Source: Lentisalinibacter sp964427415
GTDB lineage: Bacteria > Pseudomonadota > Gammaproteobacteria > Steroidobacterales > Woeseiaceae
Length of the DNA stretch: 64,000 bases
Direction of reading: 5' to 3'
NCBI GenBank assembly: GCA_964427415.1
Contig: CAYRUH010000017.1
Span: 6,806 to 70,805, forward strand
Shown in pieces: positions 26,350 to 34,961 of the stretch. Numbering within the stretch: position 1 is the first letter of the stretch; the number at the start of each line of letters is the position of its first letter. The notes under the pieces were generated by a model that was not told the origin of the DNA, did no database searches, and saw only the letters and a program-made list of their open reading frames with translations. The position numbers and the translations under genes are program-made.

Positions 26350-27056
26350 TCGAGTTCTATTACTGGCCGACCCCGAACGGCAAGAAAGTGGCGATCATGC
26401 TCGAGGAGTGCGGGCTGGACTACGCGCTGCGGCCGGTCGACATCCTGAACGGCGAGCAGTTCGCGGCCGAGTTCCTGGCCATCAGCCCCAACAACAAGAT
26501 CCCCGCGATCGTGGACCGGGAGAGAGCCGACCGCGACGGGCCGGAGGGCAGGTTCGCATTGTTCGAATCCGGTGCCATCCTCCAGTATCTGGCCGAACGC
26601 AGCGACCGCTTCGTGCCCCGGGAGACCGGGGCGCGCTATCGGGTGCTGGAGTGGCTGAATTTCCAGGTGGCGAGCCTGGGGCCGATGCTCGGCCAGTGCG
26701 GGCACTTCCTCGGCTACGCCCCCGAGCGCATCCCCTATGCCATCGAGCGCTACCGCAACGAGGCGCTGCGTCTGTACAGCGTGCTCGACCGCCGCCTGGC
26801 TGGTCGTGACTGGCTGGCGGGCGACTACTCCATCGCGGACATGGCGATCTATCCCTGGATCGACGTGCGCTGGCTGCACCAGATCGACATCGACGGGTTC
26901 CCGAACGTGCGGCGCTGGTTCGAGCGCGCCGGCGAGCGCGAGGCGCTGCGCCGCGGCATGGCGCTGCTCGCCGACCGGGAGATCATCGGCAACCCAAGCG
27001 ACGCGACCCGGGAGGCGTTCTTCGGCCGTACCCAGCGGGAACAGGGGAAAGGCTGA
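26346..27056 (+). CDS. Glutathione S-transferase family protein (2), YfcG/YghU-like
   Basis: A 236-residue GST-fold protein. FYYWPTPNGKKVAIMLEECGL with Asn in the active-site loop, NNKIPAIVD and FESGAILQYLAERS are the marks of the nu-class/YfcG group. Those enzymes have disulfide reductase activity with glutathione. It overlaps the previous gene (ATGA) and ends the catabolic operon 79 bases before the next gene cluster. Two GST genes side by side, with little similarity to each other, suggest different steps rather than a duplication. Confidence 0.8.
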   Translation: MIEFYYWPTPNGKKVAIMLEECGLDYALRPVDILNGEQFAAEFLAISPNNKIPAIVDRERADRDGPEGRFALFESGAILQYLAERSDRFVPRETGARYRVLEWLNFQVASLGPMLGQCGHFLGYAPERIPYAIERYRNEALRLYSVLDRRLAGRDWLAGDYSIADMAIYPWIDVRWLHQIDIDGFPNVRRWFERAGEREALRRGMALLADREIIGNPSDATREAFFGRTQREQGKG

Positions 27057-27135
27057 ATCGGGCTCTTTACCGCCGCCGGATTCGGCGTATGCTAGCGCTC
27101 CTCGGCGCCGCGCCGCGGCCGGTCCACTCGCCGCA

Positions 27136-27849
27136 TTGGCAACCAACCTCCAACTCGAGATCGTCCCCCAGCCGGACGATATGACCTGCGGGCCCACCTG
27201 CCTGCACGGCATCTACGCCTACTGGGACTACCCCATTGGACTCGATCGTCTGCTGGCCGAGGTGCGCATGCTGCCGGCCGGCGGCACACTGGACGTGTTC
27301 CTGGCGAATCATGCGCTCGCCCGCGGCTATGACGTAACCATCTTCACCTACAACCTGCACGTGTTCGATCCGTCCTGGTTCCCGGCCGGCACTGGGGCGC
27401 TGGCCGAACGCCTGCGCCGCCAGCGCGAGGTGAAGCGCGACGGCCGGCTGCAGGCCGCGACGGCGGGCTACCTGCGCTTTCTCGAACTCGGCGGTCAGGT
27501 ACGGTACGAGGACCTCACCGCCAGCCTGATCCGCCGATACCTGAAGAAGGGGGTGCCGATCATGACCGGGCTCAGCGCTACGTACCTGTACCGCAGCGCC
27601 CGTGAGATCCCGGACACGATGGCCGCGGACGACATCCGCGGCGAGCCCTGCGGTCATTTCGTGGTGCTCTCGGGTTACGACCGGCGCACACGCCAGGTGG
27701 AGGTGGCGGATCCCTACCGCGCCAATCCCTATTCGGCGGACGGCTATTACCCGGTGGACATCCGGCGGCTGATCGGCGCTGTGTTCCTCGGGATCGCCAC
27801 CTACGACGCCAACCTGCTGGTCATCCGTCCGCGGAGGCAGCGGCCGTGA
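27136..27849 (+). CDS. C39-like papain-fold peptidase
   Basis: A 237-residue predicted cysteine peptidase. The oxyanion Gln and nucleophile Cys are seen in PQPDDMTCGPTCLHG (Gln12, Cys18). The catalytic His is in GEPCGHFVVLSGYD and the third residue in VEVADPYRANPY. These match the peptidase_C39-like group. The TTG at 27136 is chosen because the Gln of the active site lies before the first ATG; no good ribosome site is visible. There is no signal peptide, so it works in the cytoplasm. It overlaps the RimK-like gene (GTGA). In this setting it may trim or hydrolyse a peptide product of the adjacent ligases. Confidence 0.75.
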   Translation: MATNLQLEIVPQPDDMTCGPTCLHGIYAYWDYPIGLDRLLAEVRMLPAGGTLDVFLANHALARGYDVTIFTYNLHVFDPSWFPAGTGALAERLRRQREVKRDGRLQAATAGYLRFLELGGQVRYEDLTASLIRRYLKKGVPIMTGLSATYLYRSAREIPDTMAADDIRGEPCGHFVVLSGYDRRTRQVEVADPYRANPYSADGYYPVDIRRLIGAVFLGIATYDANLLVIRPRRQRP

Positions 27850-29318
27850 CCAACCTGATCGTCGTCGACGACCGCGAGCGCTGGCCCGGGGAGATTGCGC
27901 GGGCACGGGTGGTGGATGCGCTCACCTATCTCACGGCCGAGGAGTTCAGCCGCGGCCGTGGCCTGCGGGTCTTCAACCTCTGCGCGTCCTACCGCTATCA
28001 GCAGTACGGTTACTACGTCTCGTTGCTGGCCACGGCCCGCGGGCAGCGGCCGTTGCCGGACGTGGCCACCATCCAGGATCTGAAGACGCGCACGCTGCCG
28101 CGTCTCGCGAGCGATGATCTGGATGCGACCATCCAGCGCAGCCTGCACACGCTGGAGTCCGAAGAGTTCACGCTGAGCGTGTACTTCGGCCGCAATATCG
28201 CGCGGCGCCATGAGCGGCTGGCGAAGGCGCTGTTCAACCTGTTCCCGGCGCCGCTGATCCGGGCGTCGTTCCGCCGCCGCGACGGCAAGTGGCTGCTGGA
28301 GAACGTGCGCGCGGTGCCGGTGGGCGAGATACCCGAGTCCCACCGGGACTTCCTGCTGGAGTCCATCGAGGCTCATTTTGCCCGGCGCCGGCCGAGCCGC
28401 CGGCGTGAGGCCCCGGGCGGCTACGATCTGGCCGTGCTGGCGAACGCTGATGAGGCATCGCCGCCGTCGGATGCGCAGGGGCTGCGCCGCATCACGCGCG
28501 CCGCCCGCCGGGCCGGTTTCAACCTGGAGCTGATCGGGCGGGACGATTTCGGCCGTCTGGCGGAGTTCGATGCGCTGTTCATCCGCGAGACCACCAGCGT
28601 CAATCACCACACCTACCGCTTCGCCCGACGCGCGGAGCTGGAAGGGCTGGTGGTCATCGACGACCCCATCTCCATCATTCGCTGCACGAACAAGGTCTAT
28701 CTCGCCGAGATGATGCGCCGGCTCGGCGTACCGACGCCGAAAACGCTGATCGTCAGTCGCAAGAACGCGGGGGCCATCGCCGAGGGACTCGGTTTCCCCT
28801 GCGTGCTGAAGCAGCCGGACTCCAGTTTCTCGGCCGGCGTCACCCGGGCGGACGATCCGGCGGCGCTGGATACCGCCCTGAAAGCCATGTTCGAGAAGTC
28901 CGACCTGGTCGTGGCCCAGGCCTTCCTGCCGACGGACTTCGACTGGCGTATCGGCGTGCTGGACCGCCAGCCGCTGTTCGCCTGCCGTTACTACATGGTG
29001 GAGCGCCACTGGCAGATCTACCAGCGCTCGGACACCGGCCGGGTGAGCGCGGGGCGCTGGGACACGATGCCCGTCGACGACGTGCCCGCGGAAGTTACGG
29101 ATATCGCGCTGCGGGCGGCCAATGCGATCGGCAACGGCCTCTACGGGGTGGACGTCAAGCAGACCGGGAAGCGCTGCTACGTGATCGAGGTGAACGACAA
29201 CCCGAGTCTGGACGGCGGGGTCGAGGACGCCGTGCTCGGTGACGAACTCTACGACCGCATCATGGCCGTCTTCCTGACGCGGGTGGAAGCGCGCAAGCGG
29301 GGCCGCGCCAATGGCTGA
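27846..29318 (+). CDS. RimK-like ATP-grasp ligase with N-terminal RimK-associated domain
   Basis: A 490-residue ligase. The N-terminal 190 residues match the RimK-like ATP-grasp N-terminal domain (LTYLTAEEFSRGRGLRVFNLC, ESEEFTLSVYFGRN). The C-terminal half is an ATP-grasp domain: RLGVPTPKTLIVSR, GFPCVLKQPDSSFSAGV for nucleotide binding, and VIEVNDNPSLDGGVED for the metal-binding end. Such enzymes join an amine, usually of an amino acid, to an activated carboxylate of a peptide or protein. It is coupled by overlaps to the C39 gene before and the GCS2 gene after, so all are probably made in fixed ratio. Confidence 0.9.
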   Translation: MTNLIVVDDRERWPGEIARARVVDALTYLTAEEFSRGRGLRVFNLCASYRYQQYGYYVSLLATARGQRPLPDVATIQDLKTRTLPRLASDDLDATIQRSLHTLESEEFTLSVYFGRNIARRHERLAKALFNLFPAPLIRASFRRRDGKWLLENVRAVPVGEIPESHRDFLLESIEAHFARRRPSRRREAPGGYDLAVLANADEASPPSDAQGLRRITRAARRAGFNLELIGRDDFGRLAEFDALFIRETTSVNHHTYRFARRAELEGLVVIDDPISIIRCTNKVYLAEMMRRLGVPTPKTLIVSRKNAGAIAEGLGFPCVLKQPDSSFSAGVTRADDPAALDTALKAMFEKSDLVVAQAFLPTDFDWRIGVLDRQPLFACRYYMVERHWQIYQRSDTGRVSAGRWDTMPVDDVPAEVTDIALRAANAIGNGLYGVDVKQTGKRCYVIEVNDNPSLDGGVEDAVLGDELYDRIMAVFLTRVEARKRGRANG

Positions 29319-30552
29319 GCGGGACACGCTGGCCCTGTTCGAGGGTTACGGCATCGAGATCGAATACATGATGGTGGATGCGGCCAGCCTGGATCCGGCG
29401 CCGGCCTGCGACTGGCTGCTCACCGAGGCCGCCGGCGAGCTCACGGACGAGTACGAGAACGGGGCGGTGGCGTGGAACAACGAGCTCGCCATGCACGTGG
29501 TGGAGTTCAAGACCAACGGGCCGGTGTCGTCTCTGGCCGGAGTGGCCGCGGATTTCCAGGCGAACGTCGCCCGCGCCAGCGAGCTGCTTGCCACCCGCGG
29601 ACTAAGCCTGCTGCCCGGCGCCATGCACCCCTGGCTGGAGCCCGACCGTGACATCCGGCTGTGGCCCCACGGGCAGCGCGATATCTACCGGGCGTTCCAC
29701 CGTATCTTCGATTGTCGCGGCCACGGCTGGGGCAACCTGCAGAGCATGCAGATCAATCTGCCTTTCCGCGGCGACCGGGAATTCGCGGCACTGCACGCGG
29801 CGGTGCGGCTGGTGCTGGCGCTGCTGCCCGGCATCGCGGCCAGCTCTCCCGTCATCGACGGCTTTGTCACGGAGCGCCGGGACAACCGGATGCGCGTCTA
29901 CCGCAGCAACTGCGCCCGGGTGCCGTCGGTGACCGGCCAGGTGGTGCCGGAACCGATCGCGGACATCGGGGAGTACCGCGAGCGCATACTCGAGCGGATC
30001 TACCGCGATCTCGCGCCGCTGGATCCGGAGGGCGTGCTGCGTCACGAGTGGGTGAACGCCCGCGGCGCCATCGCGCGCTTCGACCGCATGGCCATCGAGA
30101 TCCGGGTTATCGACAGCCAGGAGTGCCCGGCGGCCGACCTCGCGATCGCCGATCTCGCCTCGGGCGTCATCCGCGCACTCGTCGAGGAGACCTGGGCGCC
30201 GCTGGCGACGATTGCGGCGTGGCCCCAGGCCGACCTGGTGCGGCTGCTGGCAATGACCGAAGAGCGGGCAGAGACGCTCGAGATCGCCGACTCCCGTTTC
30301 CTGCGCTGTTTCGGCTACGACGGCTCCTCGCAGACGGTGAGCCATCTGTGGGGCCGGCTGGCCGAGGACCTGAGTGCCCGGGGCTGGTTGTTACCCGCAT
30401 CCGAGGCGCCGATCGAGCGTTATCTCCGTCACGGCACGCTGGCCAGCCGCATCCGTCGCGCGCTGCCGCCCGAGCCCGGTCGCAGCGAGCTGCGGGAGGT
30501 CTATCGCCAGCTCGCCGAATGCCTGGCCGCCGGTCATGGCTTCGTGCCCTGA
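29311..30552 (+). CDS. Glutamate-cysteine ligase family 2 (GCS2) carboxylate-amine ligase
   Basis: A 413-residue enzyme of the GCS2 family, glutamine-synthetase-like fold. YGIEIEYMMVDAASLDP is the metal-binding N-terminal motif, AMHVVEFKTNGPV follows, and GNLQSMQINLPF and RMAIEIRVIDSQECP fit later active-site strands. Family members form gamma-glutamyl or related amide bonds with ATP. The true substrates here are unknown; ordinary glutathione synthesis is unlikely given the partners. It overlaps the RimK-like gene by 8 bases and the following amidohydrolase gene by 17. Confidence 0.85.
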   Translation: MAERDTLALFEGYGIEIEYMMVDAASLDPAPACDWLLTEAAGELTDEYENGAVAWNNELAMHVVEFKTNGPVSSLAGVAADFQANVARASELLATRGLSLLPGAMHPWLEPDRDIRLWPHGQRDIYRAFHRIFDCRGHGWGNLQSMQINLPFRGDREFAALHAAVRLVLALLPGIAASSPVIDGFVTERRDNRMRVYRSNCARVPSVTGQVVPEPIADIGEYRERILERIYRDLAPLDPEGVLRHEWVNARGAIARFDRMAIEIRVIDSQECPAADLAIADLASGVIRALVEETWAPLATIAAWPQADLVRLLAMTEERAETLEIADSRFLRCFGYDGSSQTVSHLWGRLAEDLSARGWLLPASEAPIERYLRHGTLASRIRRALPPEPGRSELREVYRQLAECLAAGHGFVP

Positions 30553-31273
30553 GATCCGTCTCGTACTGACCAGCGAGCATGGCACGGCGGCAGTGCCGGC
30601 CCGCTACGCGGATCTGTTCCGCGGGGCGGGCGATGTGCTCGCGAGTCACCGCGCTGTGGATGCGGGTACGGCCAAACTGACGGGTTATCTCGCCCGCCGG
30701 ACAGGCGTCCGGCCTCACCGTGCCCGGGTGACCCGGCTGCTGGTCGACTGCAATCGCTCGCCCGGCCATCCGGGGCTTTACTCCGAATTCAGCCGCGAGC
30801 TGGCGGCTGCCGAGAGGGCTCAACTGCTCGAGCGCTACTATCGGCCCTACCGGGGGGGCATTGAGGCCGAGGTCGGAGAGAGGATTCAGGGCGGGCAGAC
30901 GGTGCTGCATGTCTCGGTGCACAGTTTCGTGCGGGTGCTCGACGGCCGGCAGAGGAATGCGGATGTGGGTCTGTTGTACGACCCGGGGCGGGAGCGGGAG
31001 CGGGCGCTCTGCCGGCAGTGGCAATCGCTGCTGCAGGCCGAGCCCGGCCTGCGGGTGCGGCGCAACTACCCTTATCGGGGCGTCGGCGACGGTCTGGCGA
31101 CCTGGCTGCGCCGGCGATTCCCGGCAGGGTGTTACATCGGTATCGAGCTGGAGGTCTGTCAGGACATCGCGGCCGCCCGCGGTCGCCGCTGGTATCGGCT
31201 GCAGCGGCTGCTGGGCGACAGCCTGGAGACGCTGATCGCGAGCGTGTGCGAGGTGAACGGGCCGGCGGGCTGA
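30536..31273 (+). CDS. N-formylglutamate amidohydrolase-like protein
   Basis: A 245-residue FGase-family protein. LTSEHGTAAVP near the N-terminus, RLLVDCNRSPGHPG (usual Asp/Arg motif), VLHVSVHSFVRVL with the zinc-ligand His, and CYIGIELEVCQD near the C-terminus fit the zinc hydrolase fold. ATG 30536 lies inside the GCS2 gene. The family cuts an N-acyl group from glutamate. In this operon, with two ligases but no histidine-degradation genes, it more likely processes an N-blocked glutamyl intermediate. It converges on the cyclase gene. Confidence 0.85.
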   Translation: MASCPEIRLVLTSEHGTAAVPARYADLFRGAGDVLASHRAVDAGTAKLTGYLARRTGVRPHRARVTRLLVDCNRSPGHPGLYSEFSRELAAAERAQLLERYYRPYRGGIEAEVGERIQGGQTVLHVSVHSFVRVLDGRQRNADVGLLYDPGRERERALCRQWQSLLQAEPGLRVRRNYPYRGVGDGLATWLRRRFPAGCYIGIELEVCQDIAAARGRRWYRLQRLLGDSLETLIASVCEVNGPAG

Positions 31274-31294
31274 CGGCATGCGGCAGCGGGCGGC

Positions 31295-32272
31295 TCAGCC
31301 GGCGGGCGGGCGCTTGCTCCGCTTCTGTGCGTACATCAGCGCGTCGGCCTCGCGGAGCATGGCCTCGAGATCGCCATGGCGGTCCCGGTCGAACAGGACG
31401 CGTCCGACGCTGTAGGCCAGCCGGTAACCCTGCGCTCGTTCTGCGTTGCAGTCCGTCACCCCGTGGGCCAGCCGCTCGAGCGGAGCCGCCAGGTCTTCGC
31501 CGGAGATATCCGCCGCGAATACGCAGAATTCGTCGCCGCCGAGACGCGCCACCACATCGGAGTGGCGGAAAGACTTCAGCAACAGCCGCGCAAAGCTGCG
31601 GATGGCGTGGTCGCCCTGCTCGTGGCCGTGGGCGTCGTTGATCTCCTTCAGTCCGTCCAGGTCGATGACGAGCAGGGCAGCCGGCTTCTCGTGGTTGGCA
31701 CACAGGCGCATCAGGCGCTCCGCCGTGCGCAGGAAGCCGCGCCGGTTGGCGAGCCGGGTGAGCTCGTCCGTGACCGCCAGCGTCATGTTCTCGAGTTCCG
31801 CCTCCACCATCTCGCCGAGTTCGCACAGCATCTCCATGTCCTCCACCGAGAACAGCCGCGGCACCATGTCCACGGTGAAGAAGGTGCCCACCCGGGAGCC
31901 CTCCGGCGCGGTCAGGGGGTAGCCGGCATAGAAGCGGAAGCCGGCGCCGTCGGCGAGCAGCGGGTGCTCCGCGTAGCGCGGGTCTGTTGCGGTGTCGTGG
32001 ATGACGAAGACGTCGTCCGCCGCGAGGGCGGCGGCCGCGTCGGGCGCGACCGGCGCGCCGTCGAGGGCATTGCGATCGCCGTCGAGGCGCACTCGCGCCA
32101 CCGGCGTGCCGAACAGCCGTTTGGCGAGCCGGGTCACCCGGTCGAAGCGCTCGTCCCCCGGCGCGTCGAGCATCCGCAGGGAATGGAACAGCTGCAGGCG
32201 CGTGGTCTCGCCGCTGGCATCGGTCGGTATCGGCTTCACTCTGAAGTTCTCCGTCTGGGTCGTTGCGGCCAC
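31295..32272 (-). CDS. GAF-GGDEF diguanylate cyclase
   Basis: A 325-residue cytoplasmic signalling enzyme making cyclic di-GMP. A GAF sensor spans about residues 25-160, then a GGDEF domain with DELTRLANRRGF and the active site GGDEF at 245-249. An RxxD inhibitory site (RHSD, 236-239) lies five residues before it, so product feedback is expected. The start is a GTG at 32272; GTG 32239, with GGAG upstream, is an alternative. It is divergent from the kinase-HDOD gene across about 180 bases, so both may share regulation. Confidence 0.9.
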   Translation of the reverse strand: MAATTQTENFRVKPIPTDASGETTRLQLFHSLRMLDAPGDERFDRVTRLAKRLFGTPVARVRLDGDRNALDGAPVAPDAAAALAADDVFVIHDTATDPRYAEHPLLADGAGFRFYAGYPLTAPEGSRVGTFFTVDMVPRLFSVEDMEMLCELGEMVEAELENMTLAVTDELTRLANRRGFLRTAERLMRLCANHEKPAALLVIDLDGLKEINDAHGHEQGDHAIRSFARLLLKSFRHSDVVARLGGDEFCVFAADISGEDLAAPLERLAHGVTDCNAERAQGYRLAYSVGRVLFDRDRHGDLEAMLREADALMYAQKRSKRPPAG

Positions 32273-32453
32273 ACTACATAATCGGGTGCGGGGGCGGTGT
32301 GATCCGCGGCACAGAAGCGCGCGGAGCGGTCCGACGGAACTGGGTCACGGTTTCGCGACTCACTTCTCAGGTCCGGTACTGAGCGGCCGCTAAGATTCCT
32401 TGAGAGGCGATGAAGGCCCGGCGCACACCGTCGGGACCAGCAGCCGGGGCAGC

Positions 32454-34280
32454 ATGGCAGAACAGCAACAACAATGTATCGGTCGATTCGAGGTGAAGCG
32501 GCGCCTGGGCCGCGGTGCCCAGGGGTCGGTCTACCTGGCGCGCGACCCGTCGCTGGAGCGACTCGTCGCCGTCAAGCTGCTGAACGCCGACAATCCGGAG
32601 CTGGCCGCCGTCGACGAGGACGGGCGCACGCCGCTGGAGGGGCGCATCGCAAGCCGGCTGCGGCATCCCAATATTGTTTTTATCTACGACGCCGGTGAGT
32701 ACAGGGGGCTGCCGTACCTCGTCTTCGAGTACGTGCAGGGCAAGACGCTGCGCCACATCCTGAGCCAGCATGGCGCGCTGCCGCTGGAACGGGTCTGTGC
32801 GCTGATCGGGCCCATTCTCGACGGTGTCGCGGCGGCCCACGAGGAGGACGTGATCCATCTGGATCTCAATCCCCGCAATGTGCTGCTGGACAAGGACGAG
32901 CGTCCCCGCATCATGGATTTCGGACTGTCCCAGGTTGTCGGACGGGTCCAGCGCAACAAGGAGACGGCCACCGGCACCCTGCGCTACATGGCCCCGGAAC
33001 ATTTCCGCGGCGGTGACCTCGGGCCGGCGACGGACGTGTTCGCCCTCGGTAGCACTTTTTACGAACTCGTCGCGGGCCGCCCGGCGATGCCGGGCGATTC
33101 GGCGCCCGCCATCATCCACCATCTCTGCGAGCGGCCCGTGGACATGTCGCCGCTGCAGGGCTGGCCCGCCGGGGAACTCTTCGCGGCTTTTCTGAAAGGC
33201 GCGCTGGAGAAAGATCCGGCTGCGCGCTACCGGGACGCCGGTGCCATGCGTGACGCGTTCCGGCTGTTCCTGCAGGAGTCCGGCCTCCTCGAGCAGGCCC
33301 GGTCCCAGTCGCACAGCACCGTGGAGTTCCTGCTCCGGCGCATGCAGCGCAAACAGGACTTCCCGACCATCTCGCGCACGCTGGTCGACATCAATCGCCT
33401 GACGGCGAGCGGCAGCGACGCGCCGGCGGAGAAGCTCGCCAACGTGATCCTCCGCGACTACGCACTGACCAGCAAGCTGCTGAAACTGGTCAACTCGGCC
33501 TTCTACGGCCACATCGCCAGCGAGGTCACCAGCATCTCTCACGCGGTGATGCTGCTAGGCTTCGAGAAGGTGCGCATGATCGCCAACAGTCTGACCTTCT
33601 TCGGCCGCATGCAGGGCAGCCCAGAGCTGAAGGACGCCACTACCCGCTCTTTCATGTGCGGGCTCATCGCCCGACACCTGGCGCGGCGTCGGGGCCTCGC
33701 GGGCGCGGAGGAGACATTCATCTACGGGCTGTTCCGCAATCTCGGCGAGAACCTGGTCATCTACTACTTCCCCGAGGAGTACGGCGAGATCCGTCGTCTG
33801 ATGGTGACCCGGAAGTTGTCCAAGATGGCCGCGTCCCGGGGCGTGCTCGGTGTGAGCTACGAGGATCTCGGCGCCGCCGTCGCCCGGGTGTGGAAACTCC
33901 CGGACGCCATCATCGACGTGATCCGCGGGCTGCCCAACGACGAACCGGAAGAGCCTGCTTCGGAGGCCGACCGGCTGCGTGATATCGCGATTTTCTCCGA
34001 AGAACTCTGCGACGTGGCCGGCATGGACGACAACGACGCCCAGGACACGGCCCTCGCCCGGCTGGTGGAACGCTTCTCGCCCAGCGTCGAGGTCGACGCC
34101 GGCTTCGCCGGCAGGCTCGTCGCGGCGGGGGCTGACAAGCTGCGCCAGTATGCCCCGGTCTTCGAGATCGACGTCGCGGGCAGCCCTTTCTGCCGCTCCG
34201 CCATCGCCTGGTCGCAACGCTATTGCGAGGGCGGCGAGGCCGGCACCACAGAGACGGCCGTCCAGCAGCAGGCCGGGTGA
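32454..34280 (+). CDS. Protein kinase-HDOD fusion protein
   Basis: A 608-residue hybrid. Residues 8-260 are a Ser/Thr-kinase-like domain: LGRGAQGSVYLAR (glycine loop), VAVKLLN (ATP Lys), catalytic loop IHLDLNPRNVLLD with Asp137, IMDFGLS and YMAPEHF. The catalytic loop differs from the standard HRDLKPxN: Arg is Leu and the Lys is Asn. Residues about 300-500 are an HDOD domain (FPTISRTLVDINRL, YALTSKLLKLVNSAFYG, SISHAVMLLGFEKVR). HDOD proteins often act in stress, biofilm and chemotaxis circuits. ATG 32454 is chosen; the frame is open back to TTG 32400. No membrane segment is seen. Kinase activity is likely but should not be assumed. Confidence 0.85.
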   Translation: MAEQQQQCIGRFEVKRRLGRGAQGSVYLARDPSLERLVAVKLLNADNPELAAVDEDGRTPLEGRIASRLRHPNIVFIYDAGEYRGLPYLVFEYVQGKTLRHILSQHGALPLERVCALIGPILDGVAAAHEEDVIHLDLNPRNVLLDKDERPRIMDFGLSQVVGRVQRNKETATGTLRYMAPEHFRGGDLGPATDVFALGSTFYELVAGRPAMPGDSAPAIIHHLCERPVDMSPLQGWPAGELFAAFLKGALEKDPAARYRDAGAMRDAFRLFLQESGLLEQARSQSHSTVEFLLRRMQRKQDFPTISRTLVDINRLTASGSDAPAEKLANVILRDYALTSKLLKLVNSAFYGHIASEVTSISHAVMLLGFEKVRMIANSLTFFGRMQGSPELKDATTRSFMCGLIARHLARRRGLAGAEETFIYGLFRNLGENLVIYYFPEEYGEIRRLMVTRKLSKMAASRGVLGVSYEDLGAAVARVWKLPDAIIDVIRGLPNDEPEEPASEADRLRDIAIFSEELCDVAGMDDNDAQDTALARLVERFSPSVEVDAGFAGRLVAAGADKLRQYAPVFEIDVAGSPFCRSAIAWSQRYCEGGEAGTTETAVQQQAG

Positions 34281-34363
34281 TTCCGCAGGCGTTGACCTGC
34301 CAGCTGCTGATTTGATGGTATATTCGTGCGCACGGATAACTAAAATCGGAGAAGGAACAGGCA

Positions 34364-34696
34364 ATGGCTGGCAAATTCGAGATCTACAAGGACAAGAAGG
34401 GCGAGTACCGTTTCCGGCTGGTGGCGGGCAACGGTGAGAATCTGCTCGCGAGCGAAGGTTACAAGTCGAAGTCGAGCGCCATGAACGGCGCCGAGTCCGT
34501 GCAGAAGAACTGCGGCGACGCCAAGTGCTTCGTCAAGAATACGACCACCACGGGCAAGTTCCGCTTCAACATGAAGGCGAAGAACCACCAGGTCATCGGT
34601 ACCAGTCAAAACTACGATTCGCAGGCGAGCCGCGACAACGGCATCCAGGCCATCGCTCGCGCCGCCAACGGGGCGAAGATCGTCGATCTGACCTGA
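34364..34696 (+). CDS. YegP family (DUF1508) protein
   Basis: A 110-residue protein made of two DUF1508 repeats: KFEIYKDKKGEYRFRLVAGNGE at 4-25 and KFRFNMKAKNHQVIGTSQNY from about 64. SAMNGAESVQKNC and ASRDNGIQAIARAA are the equivalent helical parts. This is the usual two-repeat length of E. coli YegP. The biochemical role is unknown. GGAGAAGGAACAGGC precedes the ATG, a strong ribosome site. It is followed by a hairpin (34707-34728) and the second gap. Confidence 0.9.
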   Translation: MAGKFEIYKDKKGEYRFRLVAGNGENLLASEGYKSKSSAMNGAESVQKNCGDAKCFVKNTTTTGKFRFNMKAKNHQVIGTSQNYDSQASRDNGIQAIARAANGAKIVDLT

Positions 34697-34706
34697 GACG
34701 ACGGGT

Positions 34707-34728
34707 GGCGGCCGGTATCGCGGCCGCC
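34707..34728 (+). other. Hairpin after the YegP-type gene
   Basis: GGCGGCCG pairs with CGGCCGCC around a six-base loop, 11 bases after the stop. There is no T-run directly behind it; a T7 tract occurs later at about 34783-34789 just before the gap. It may be part of a terminator whose other part is lost. Confidence 0.4.
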
Positions 34729-34791
34729 TGATCAGGCAGAGAGATCGCACGGAGGGGCGGGTCCGGGTGCCGGGGCCGTCTCTTTTTTTCG

Positions 34792-34891
34792 NNNNNNNNN
34801 NNNNNNNNNNNNNNNNNNNNNNNNNNNNNNNNNNNNNNNNNNNNNNNNNNNNNNNNNNNNNNNNNNNNNNNNNNNNNNNNNNNNNNNNNNN
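34792..34891. other. Scaffold gap (100 N) without flanking duplication
   Basis: Exactly 100 N. Unlike the other two gaps, the flanks are not identical. The left side ends in a T-run after GC-rich sequence. No gene is cut as far as I can tell: the YegP-type gene ends before and the phosphatase gene starts after. True size is unknown. Confidence 0.9.
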
Positions 34892-34961
34892 GTTCCGCGT
34901 GCCGCGCGCACCGTCAGGCGGGCGTGGCAGGATAGCGGCCTTCGGCAATGCCTCGACGCCC

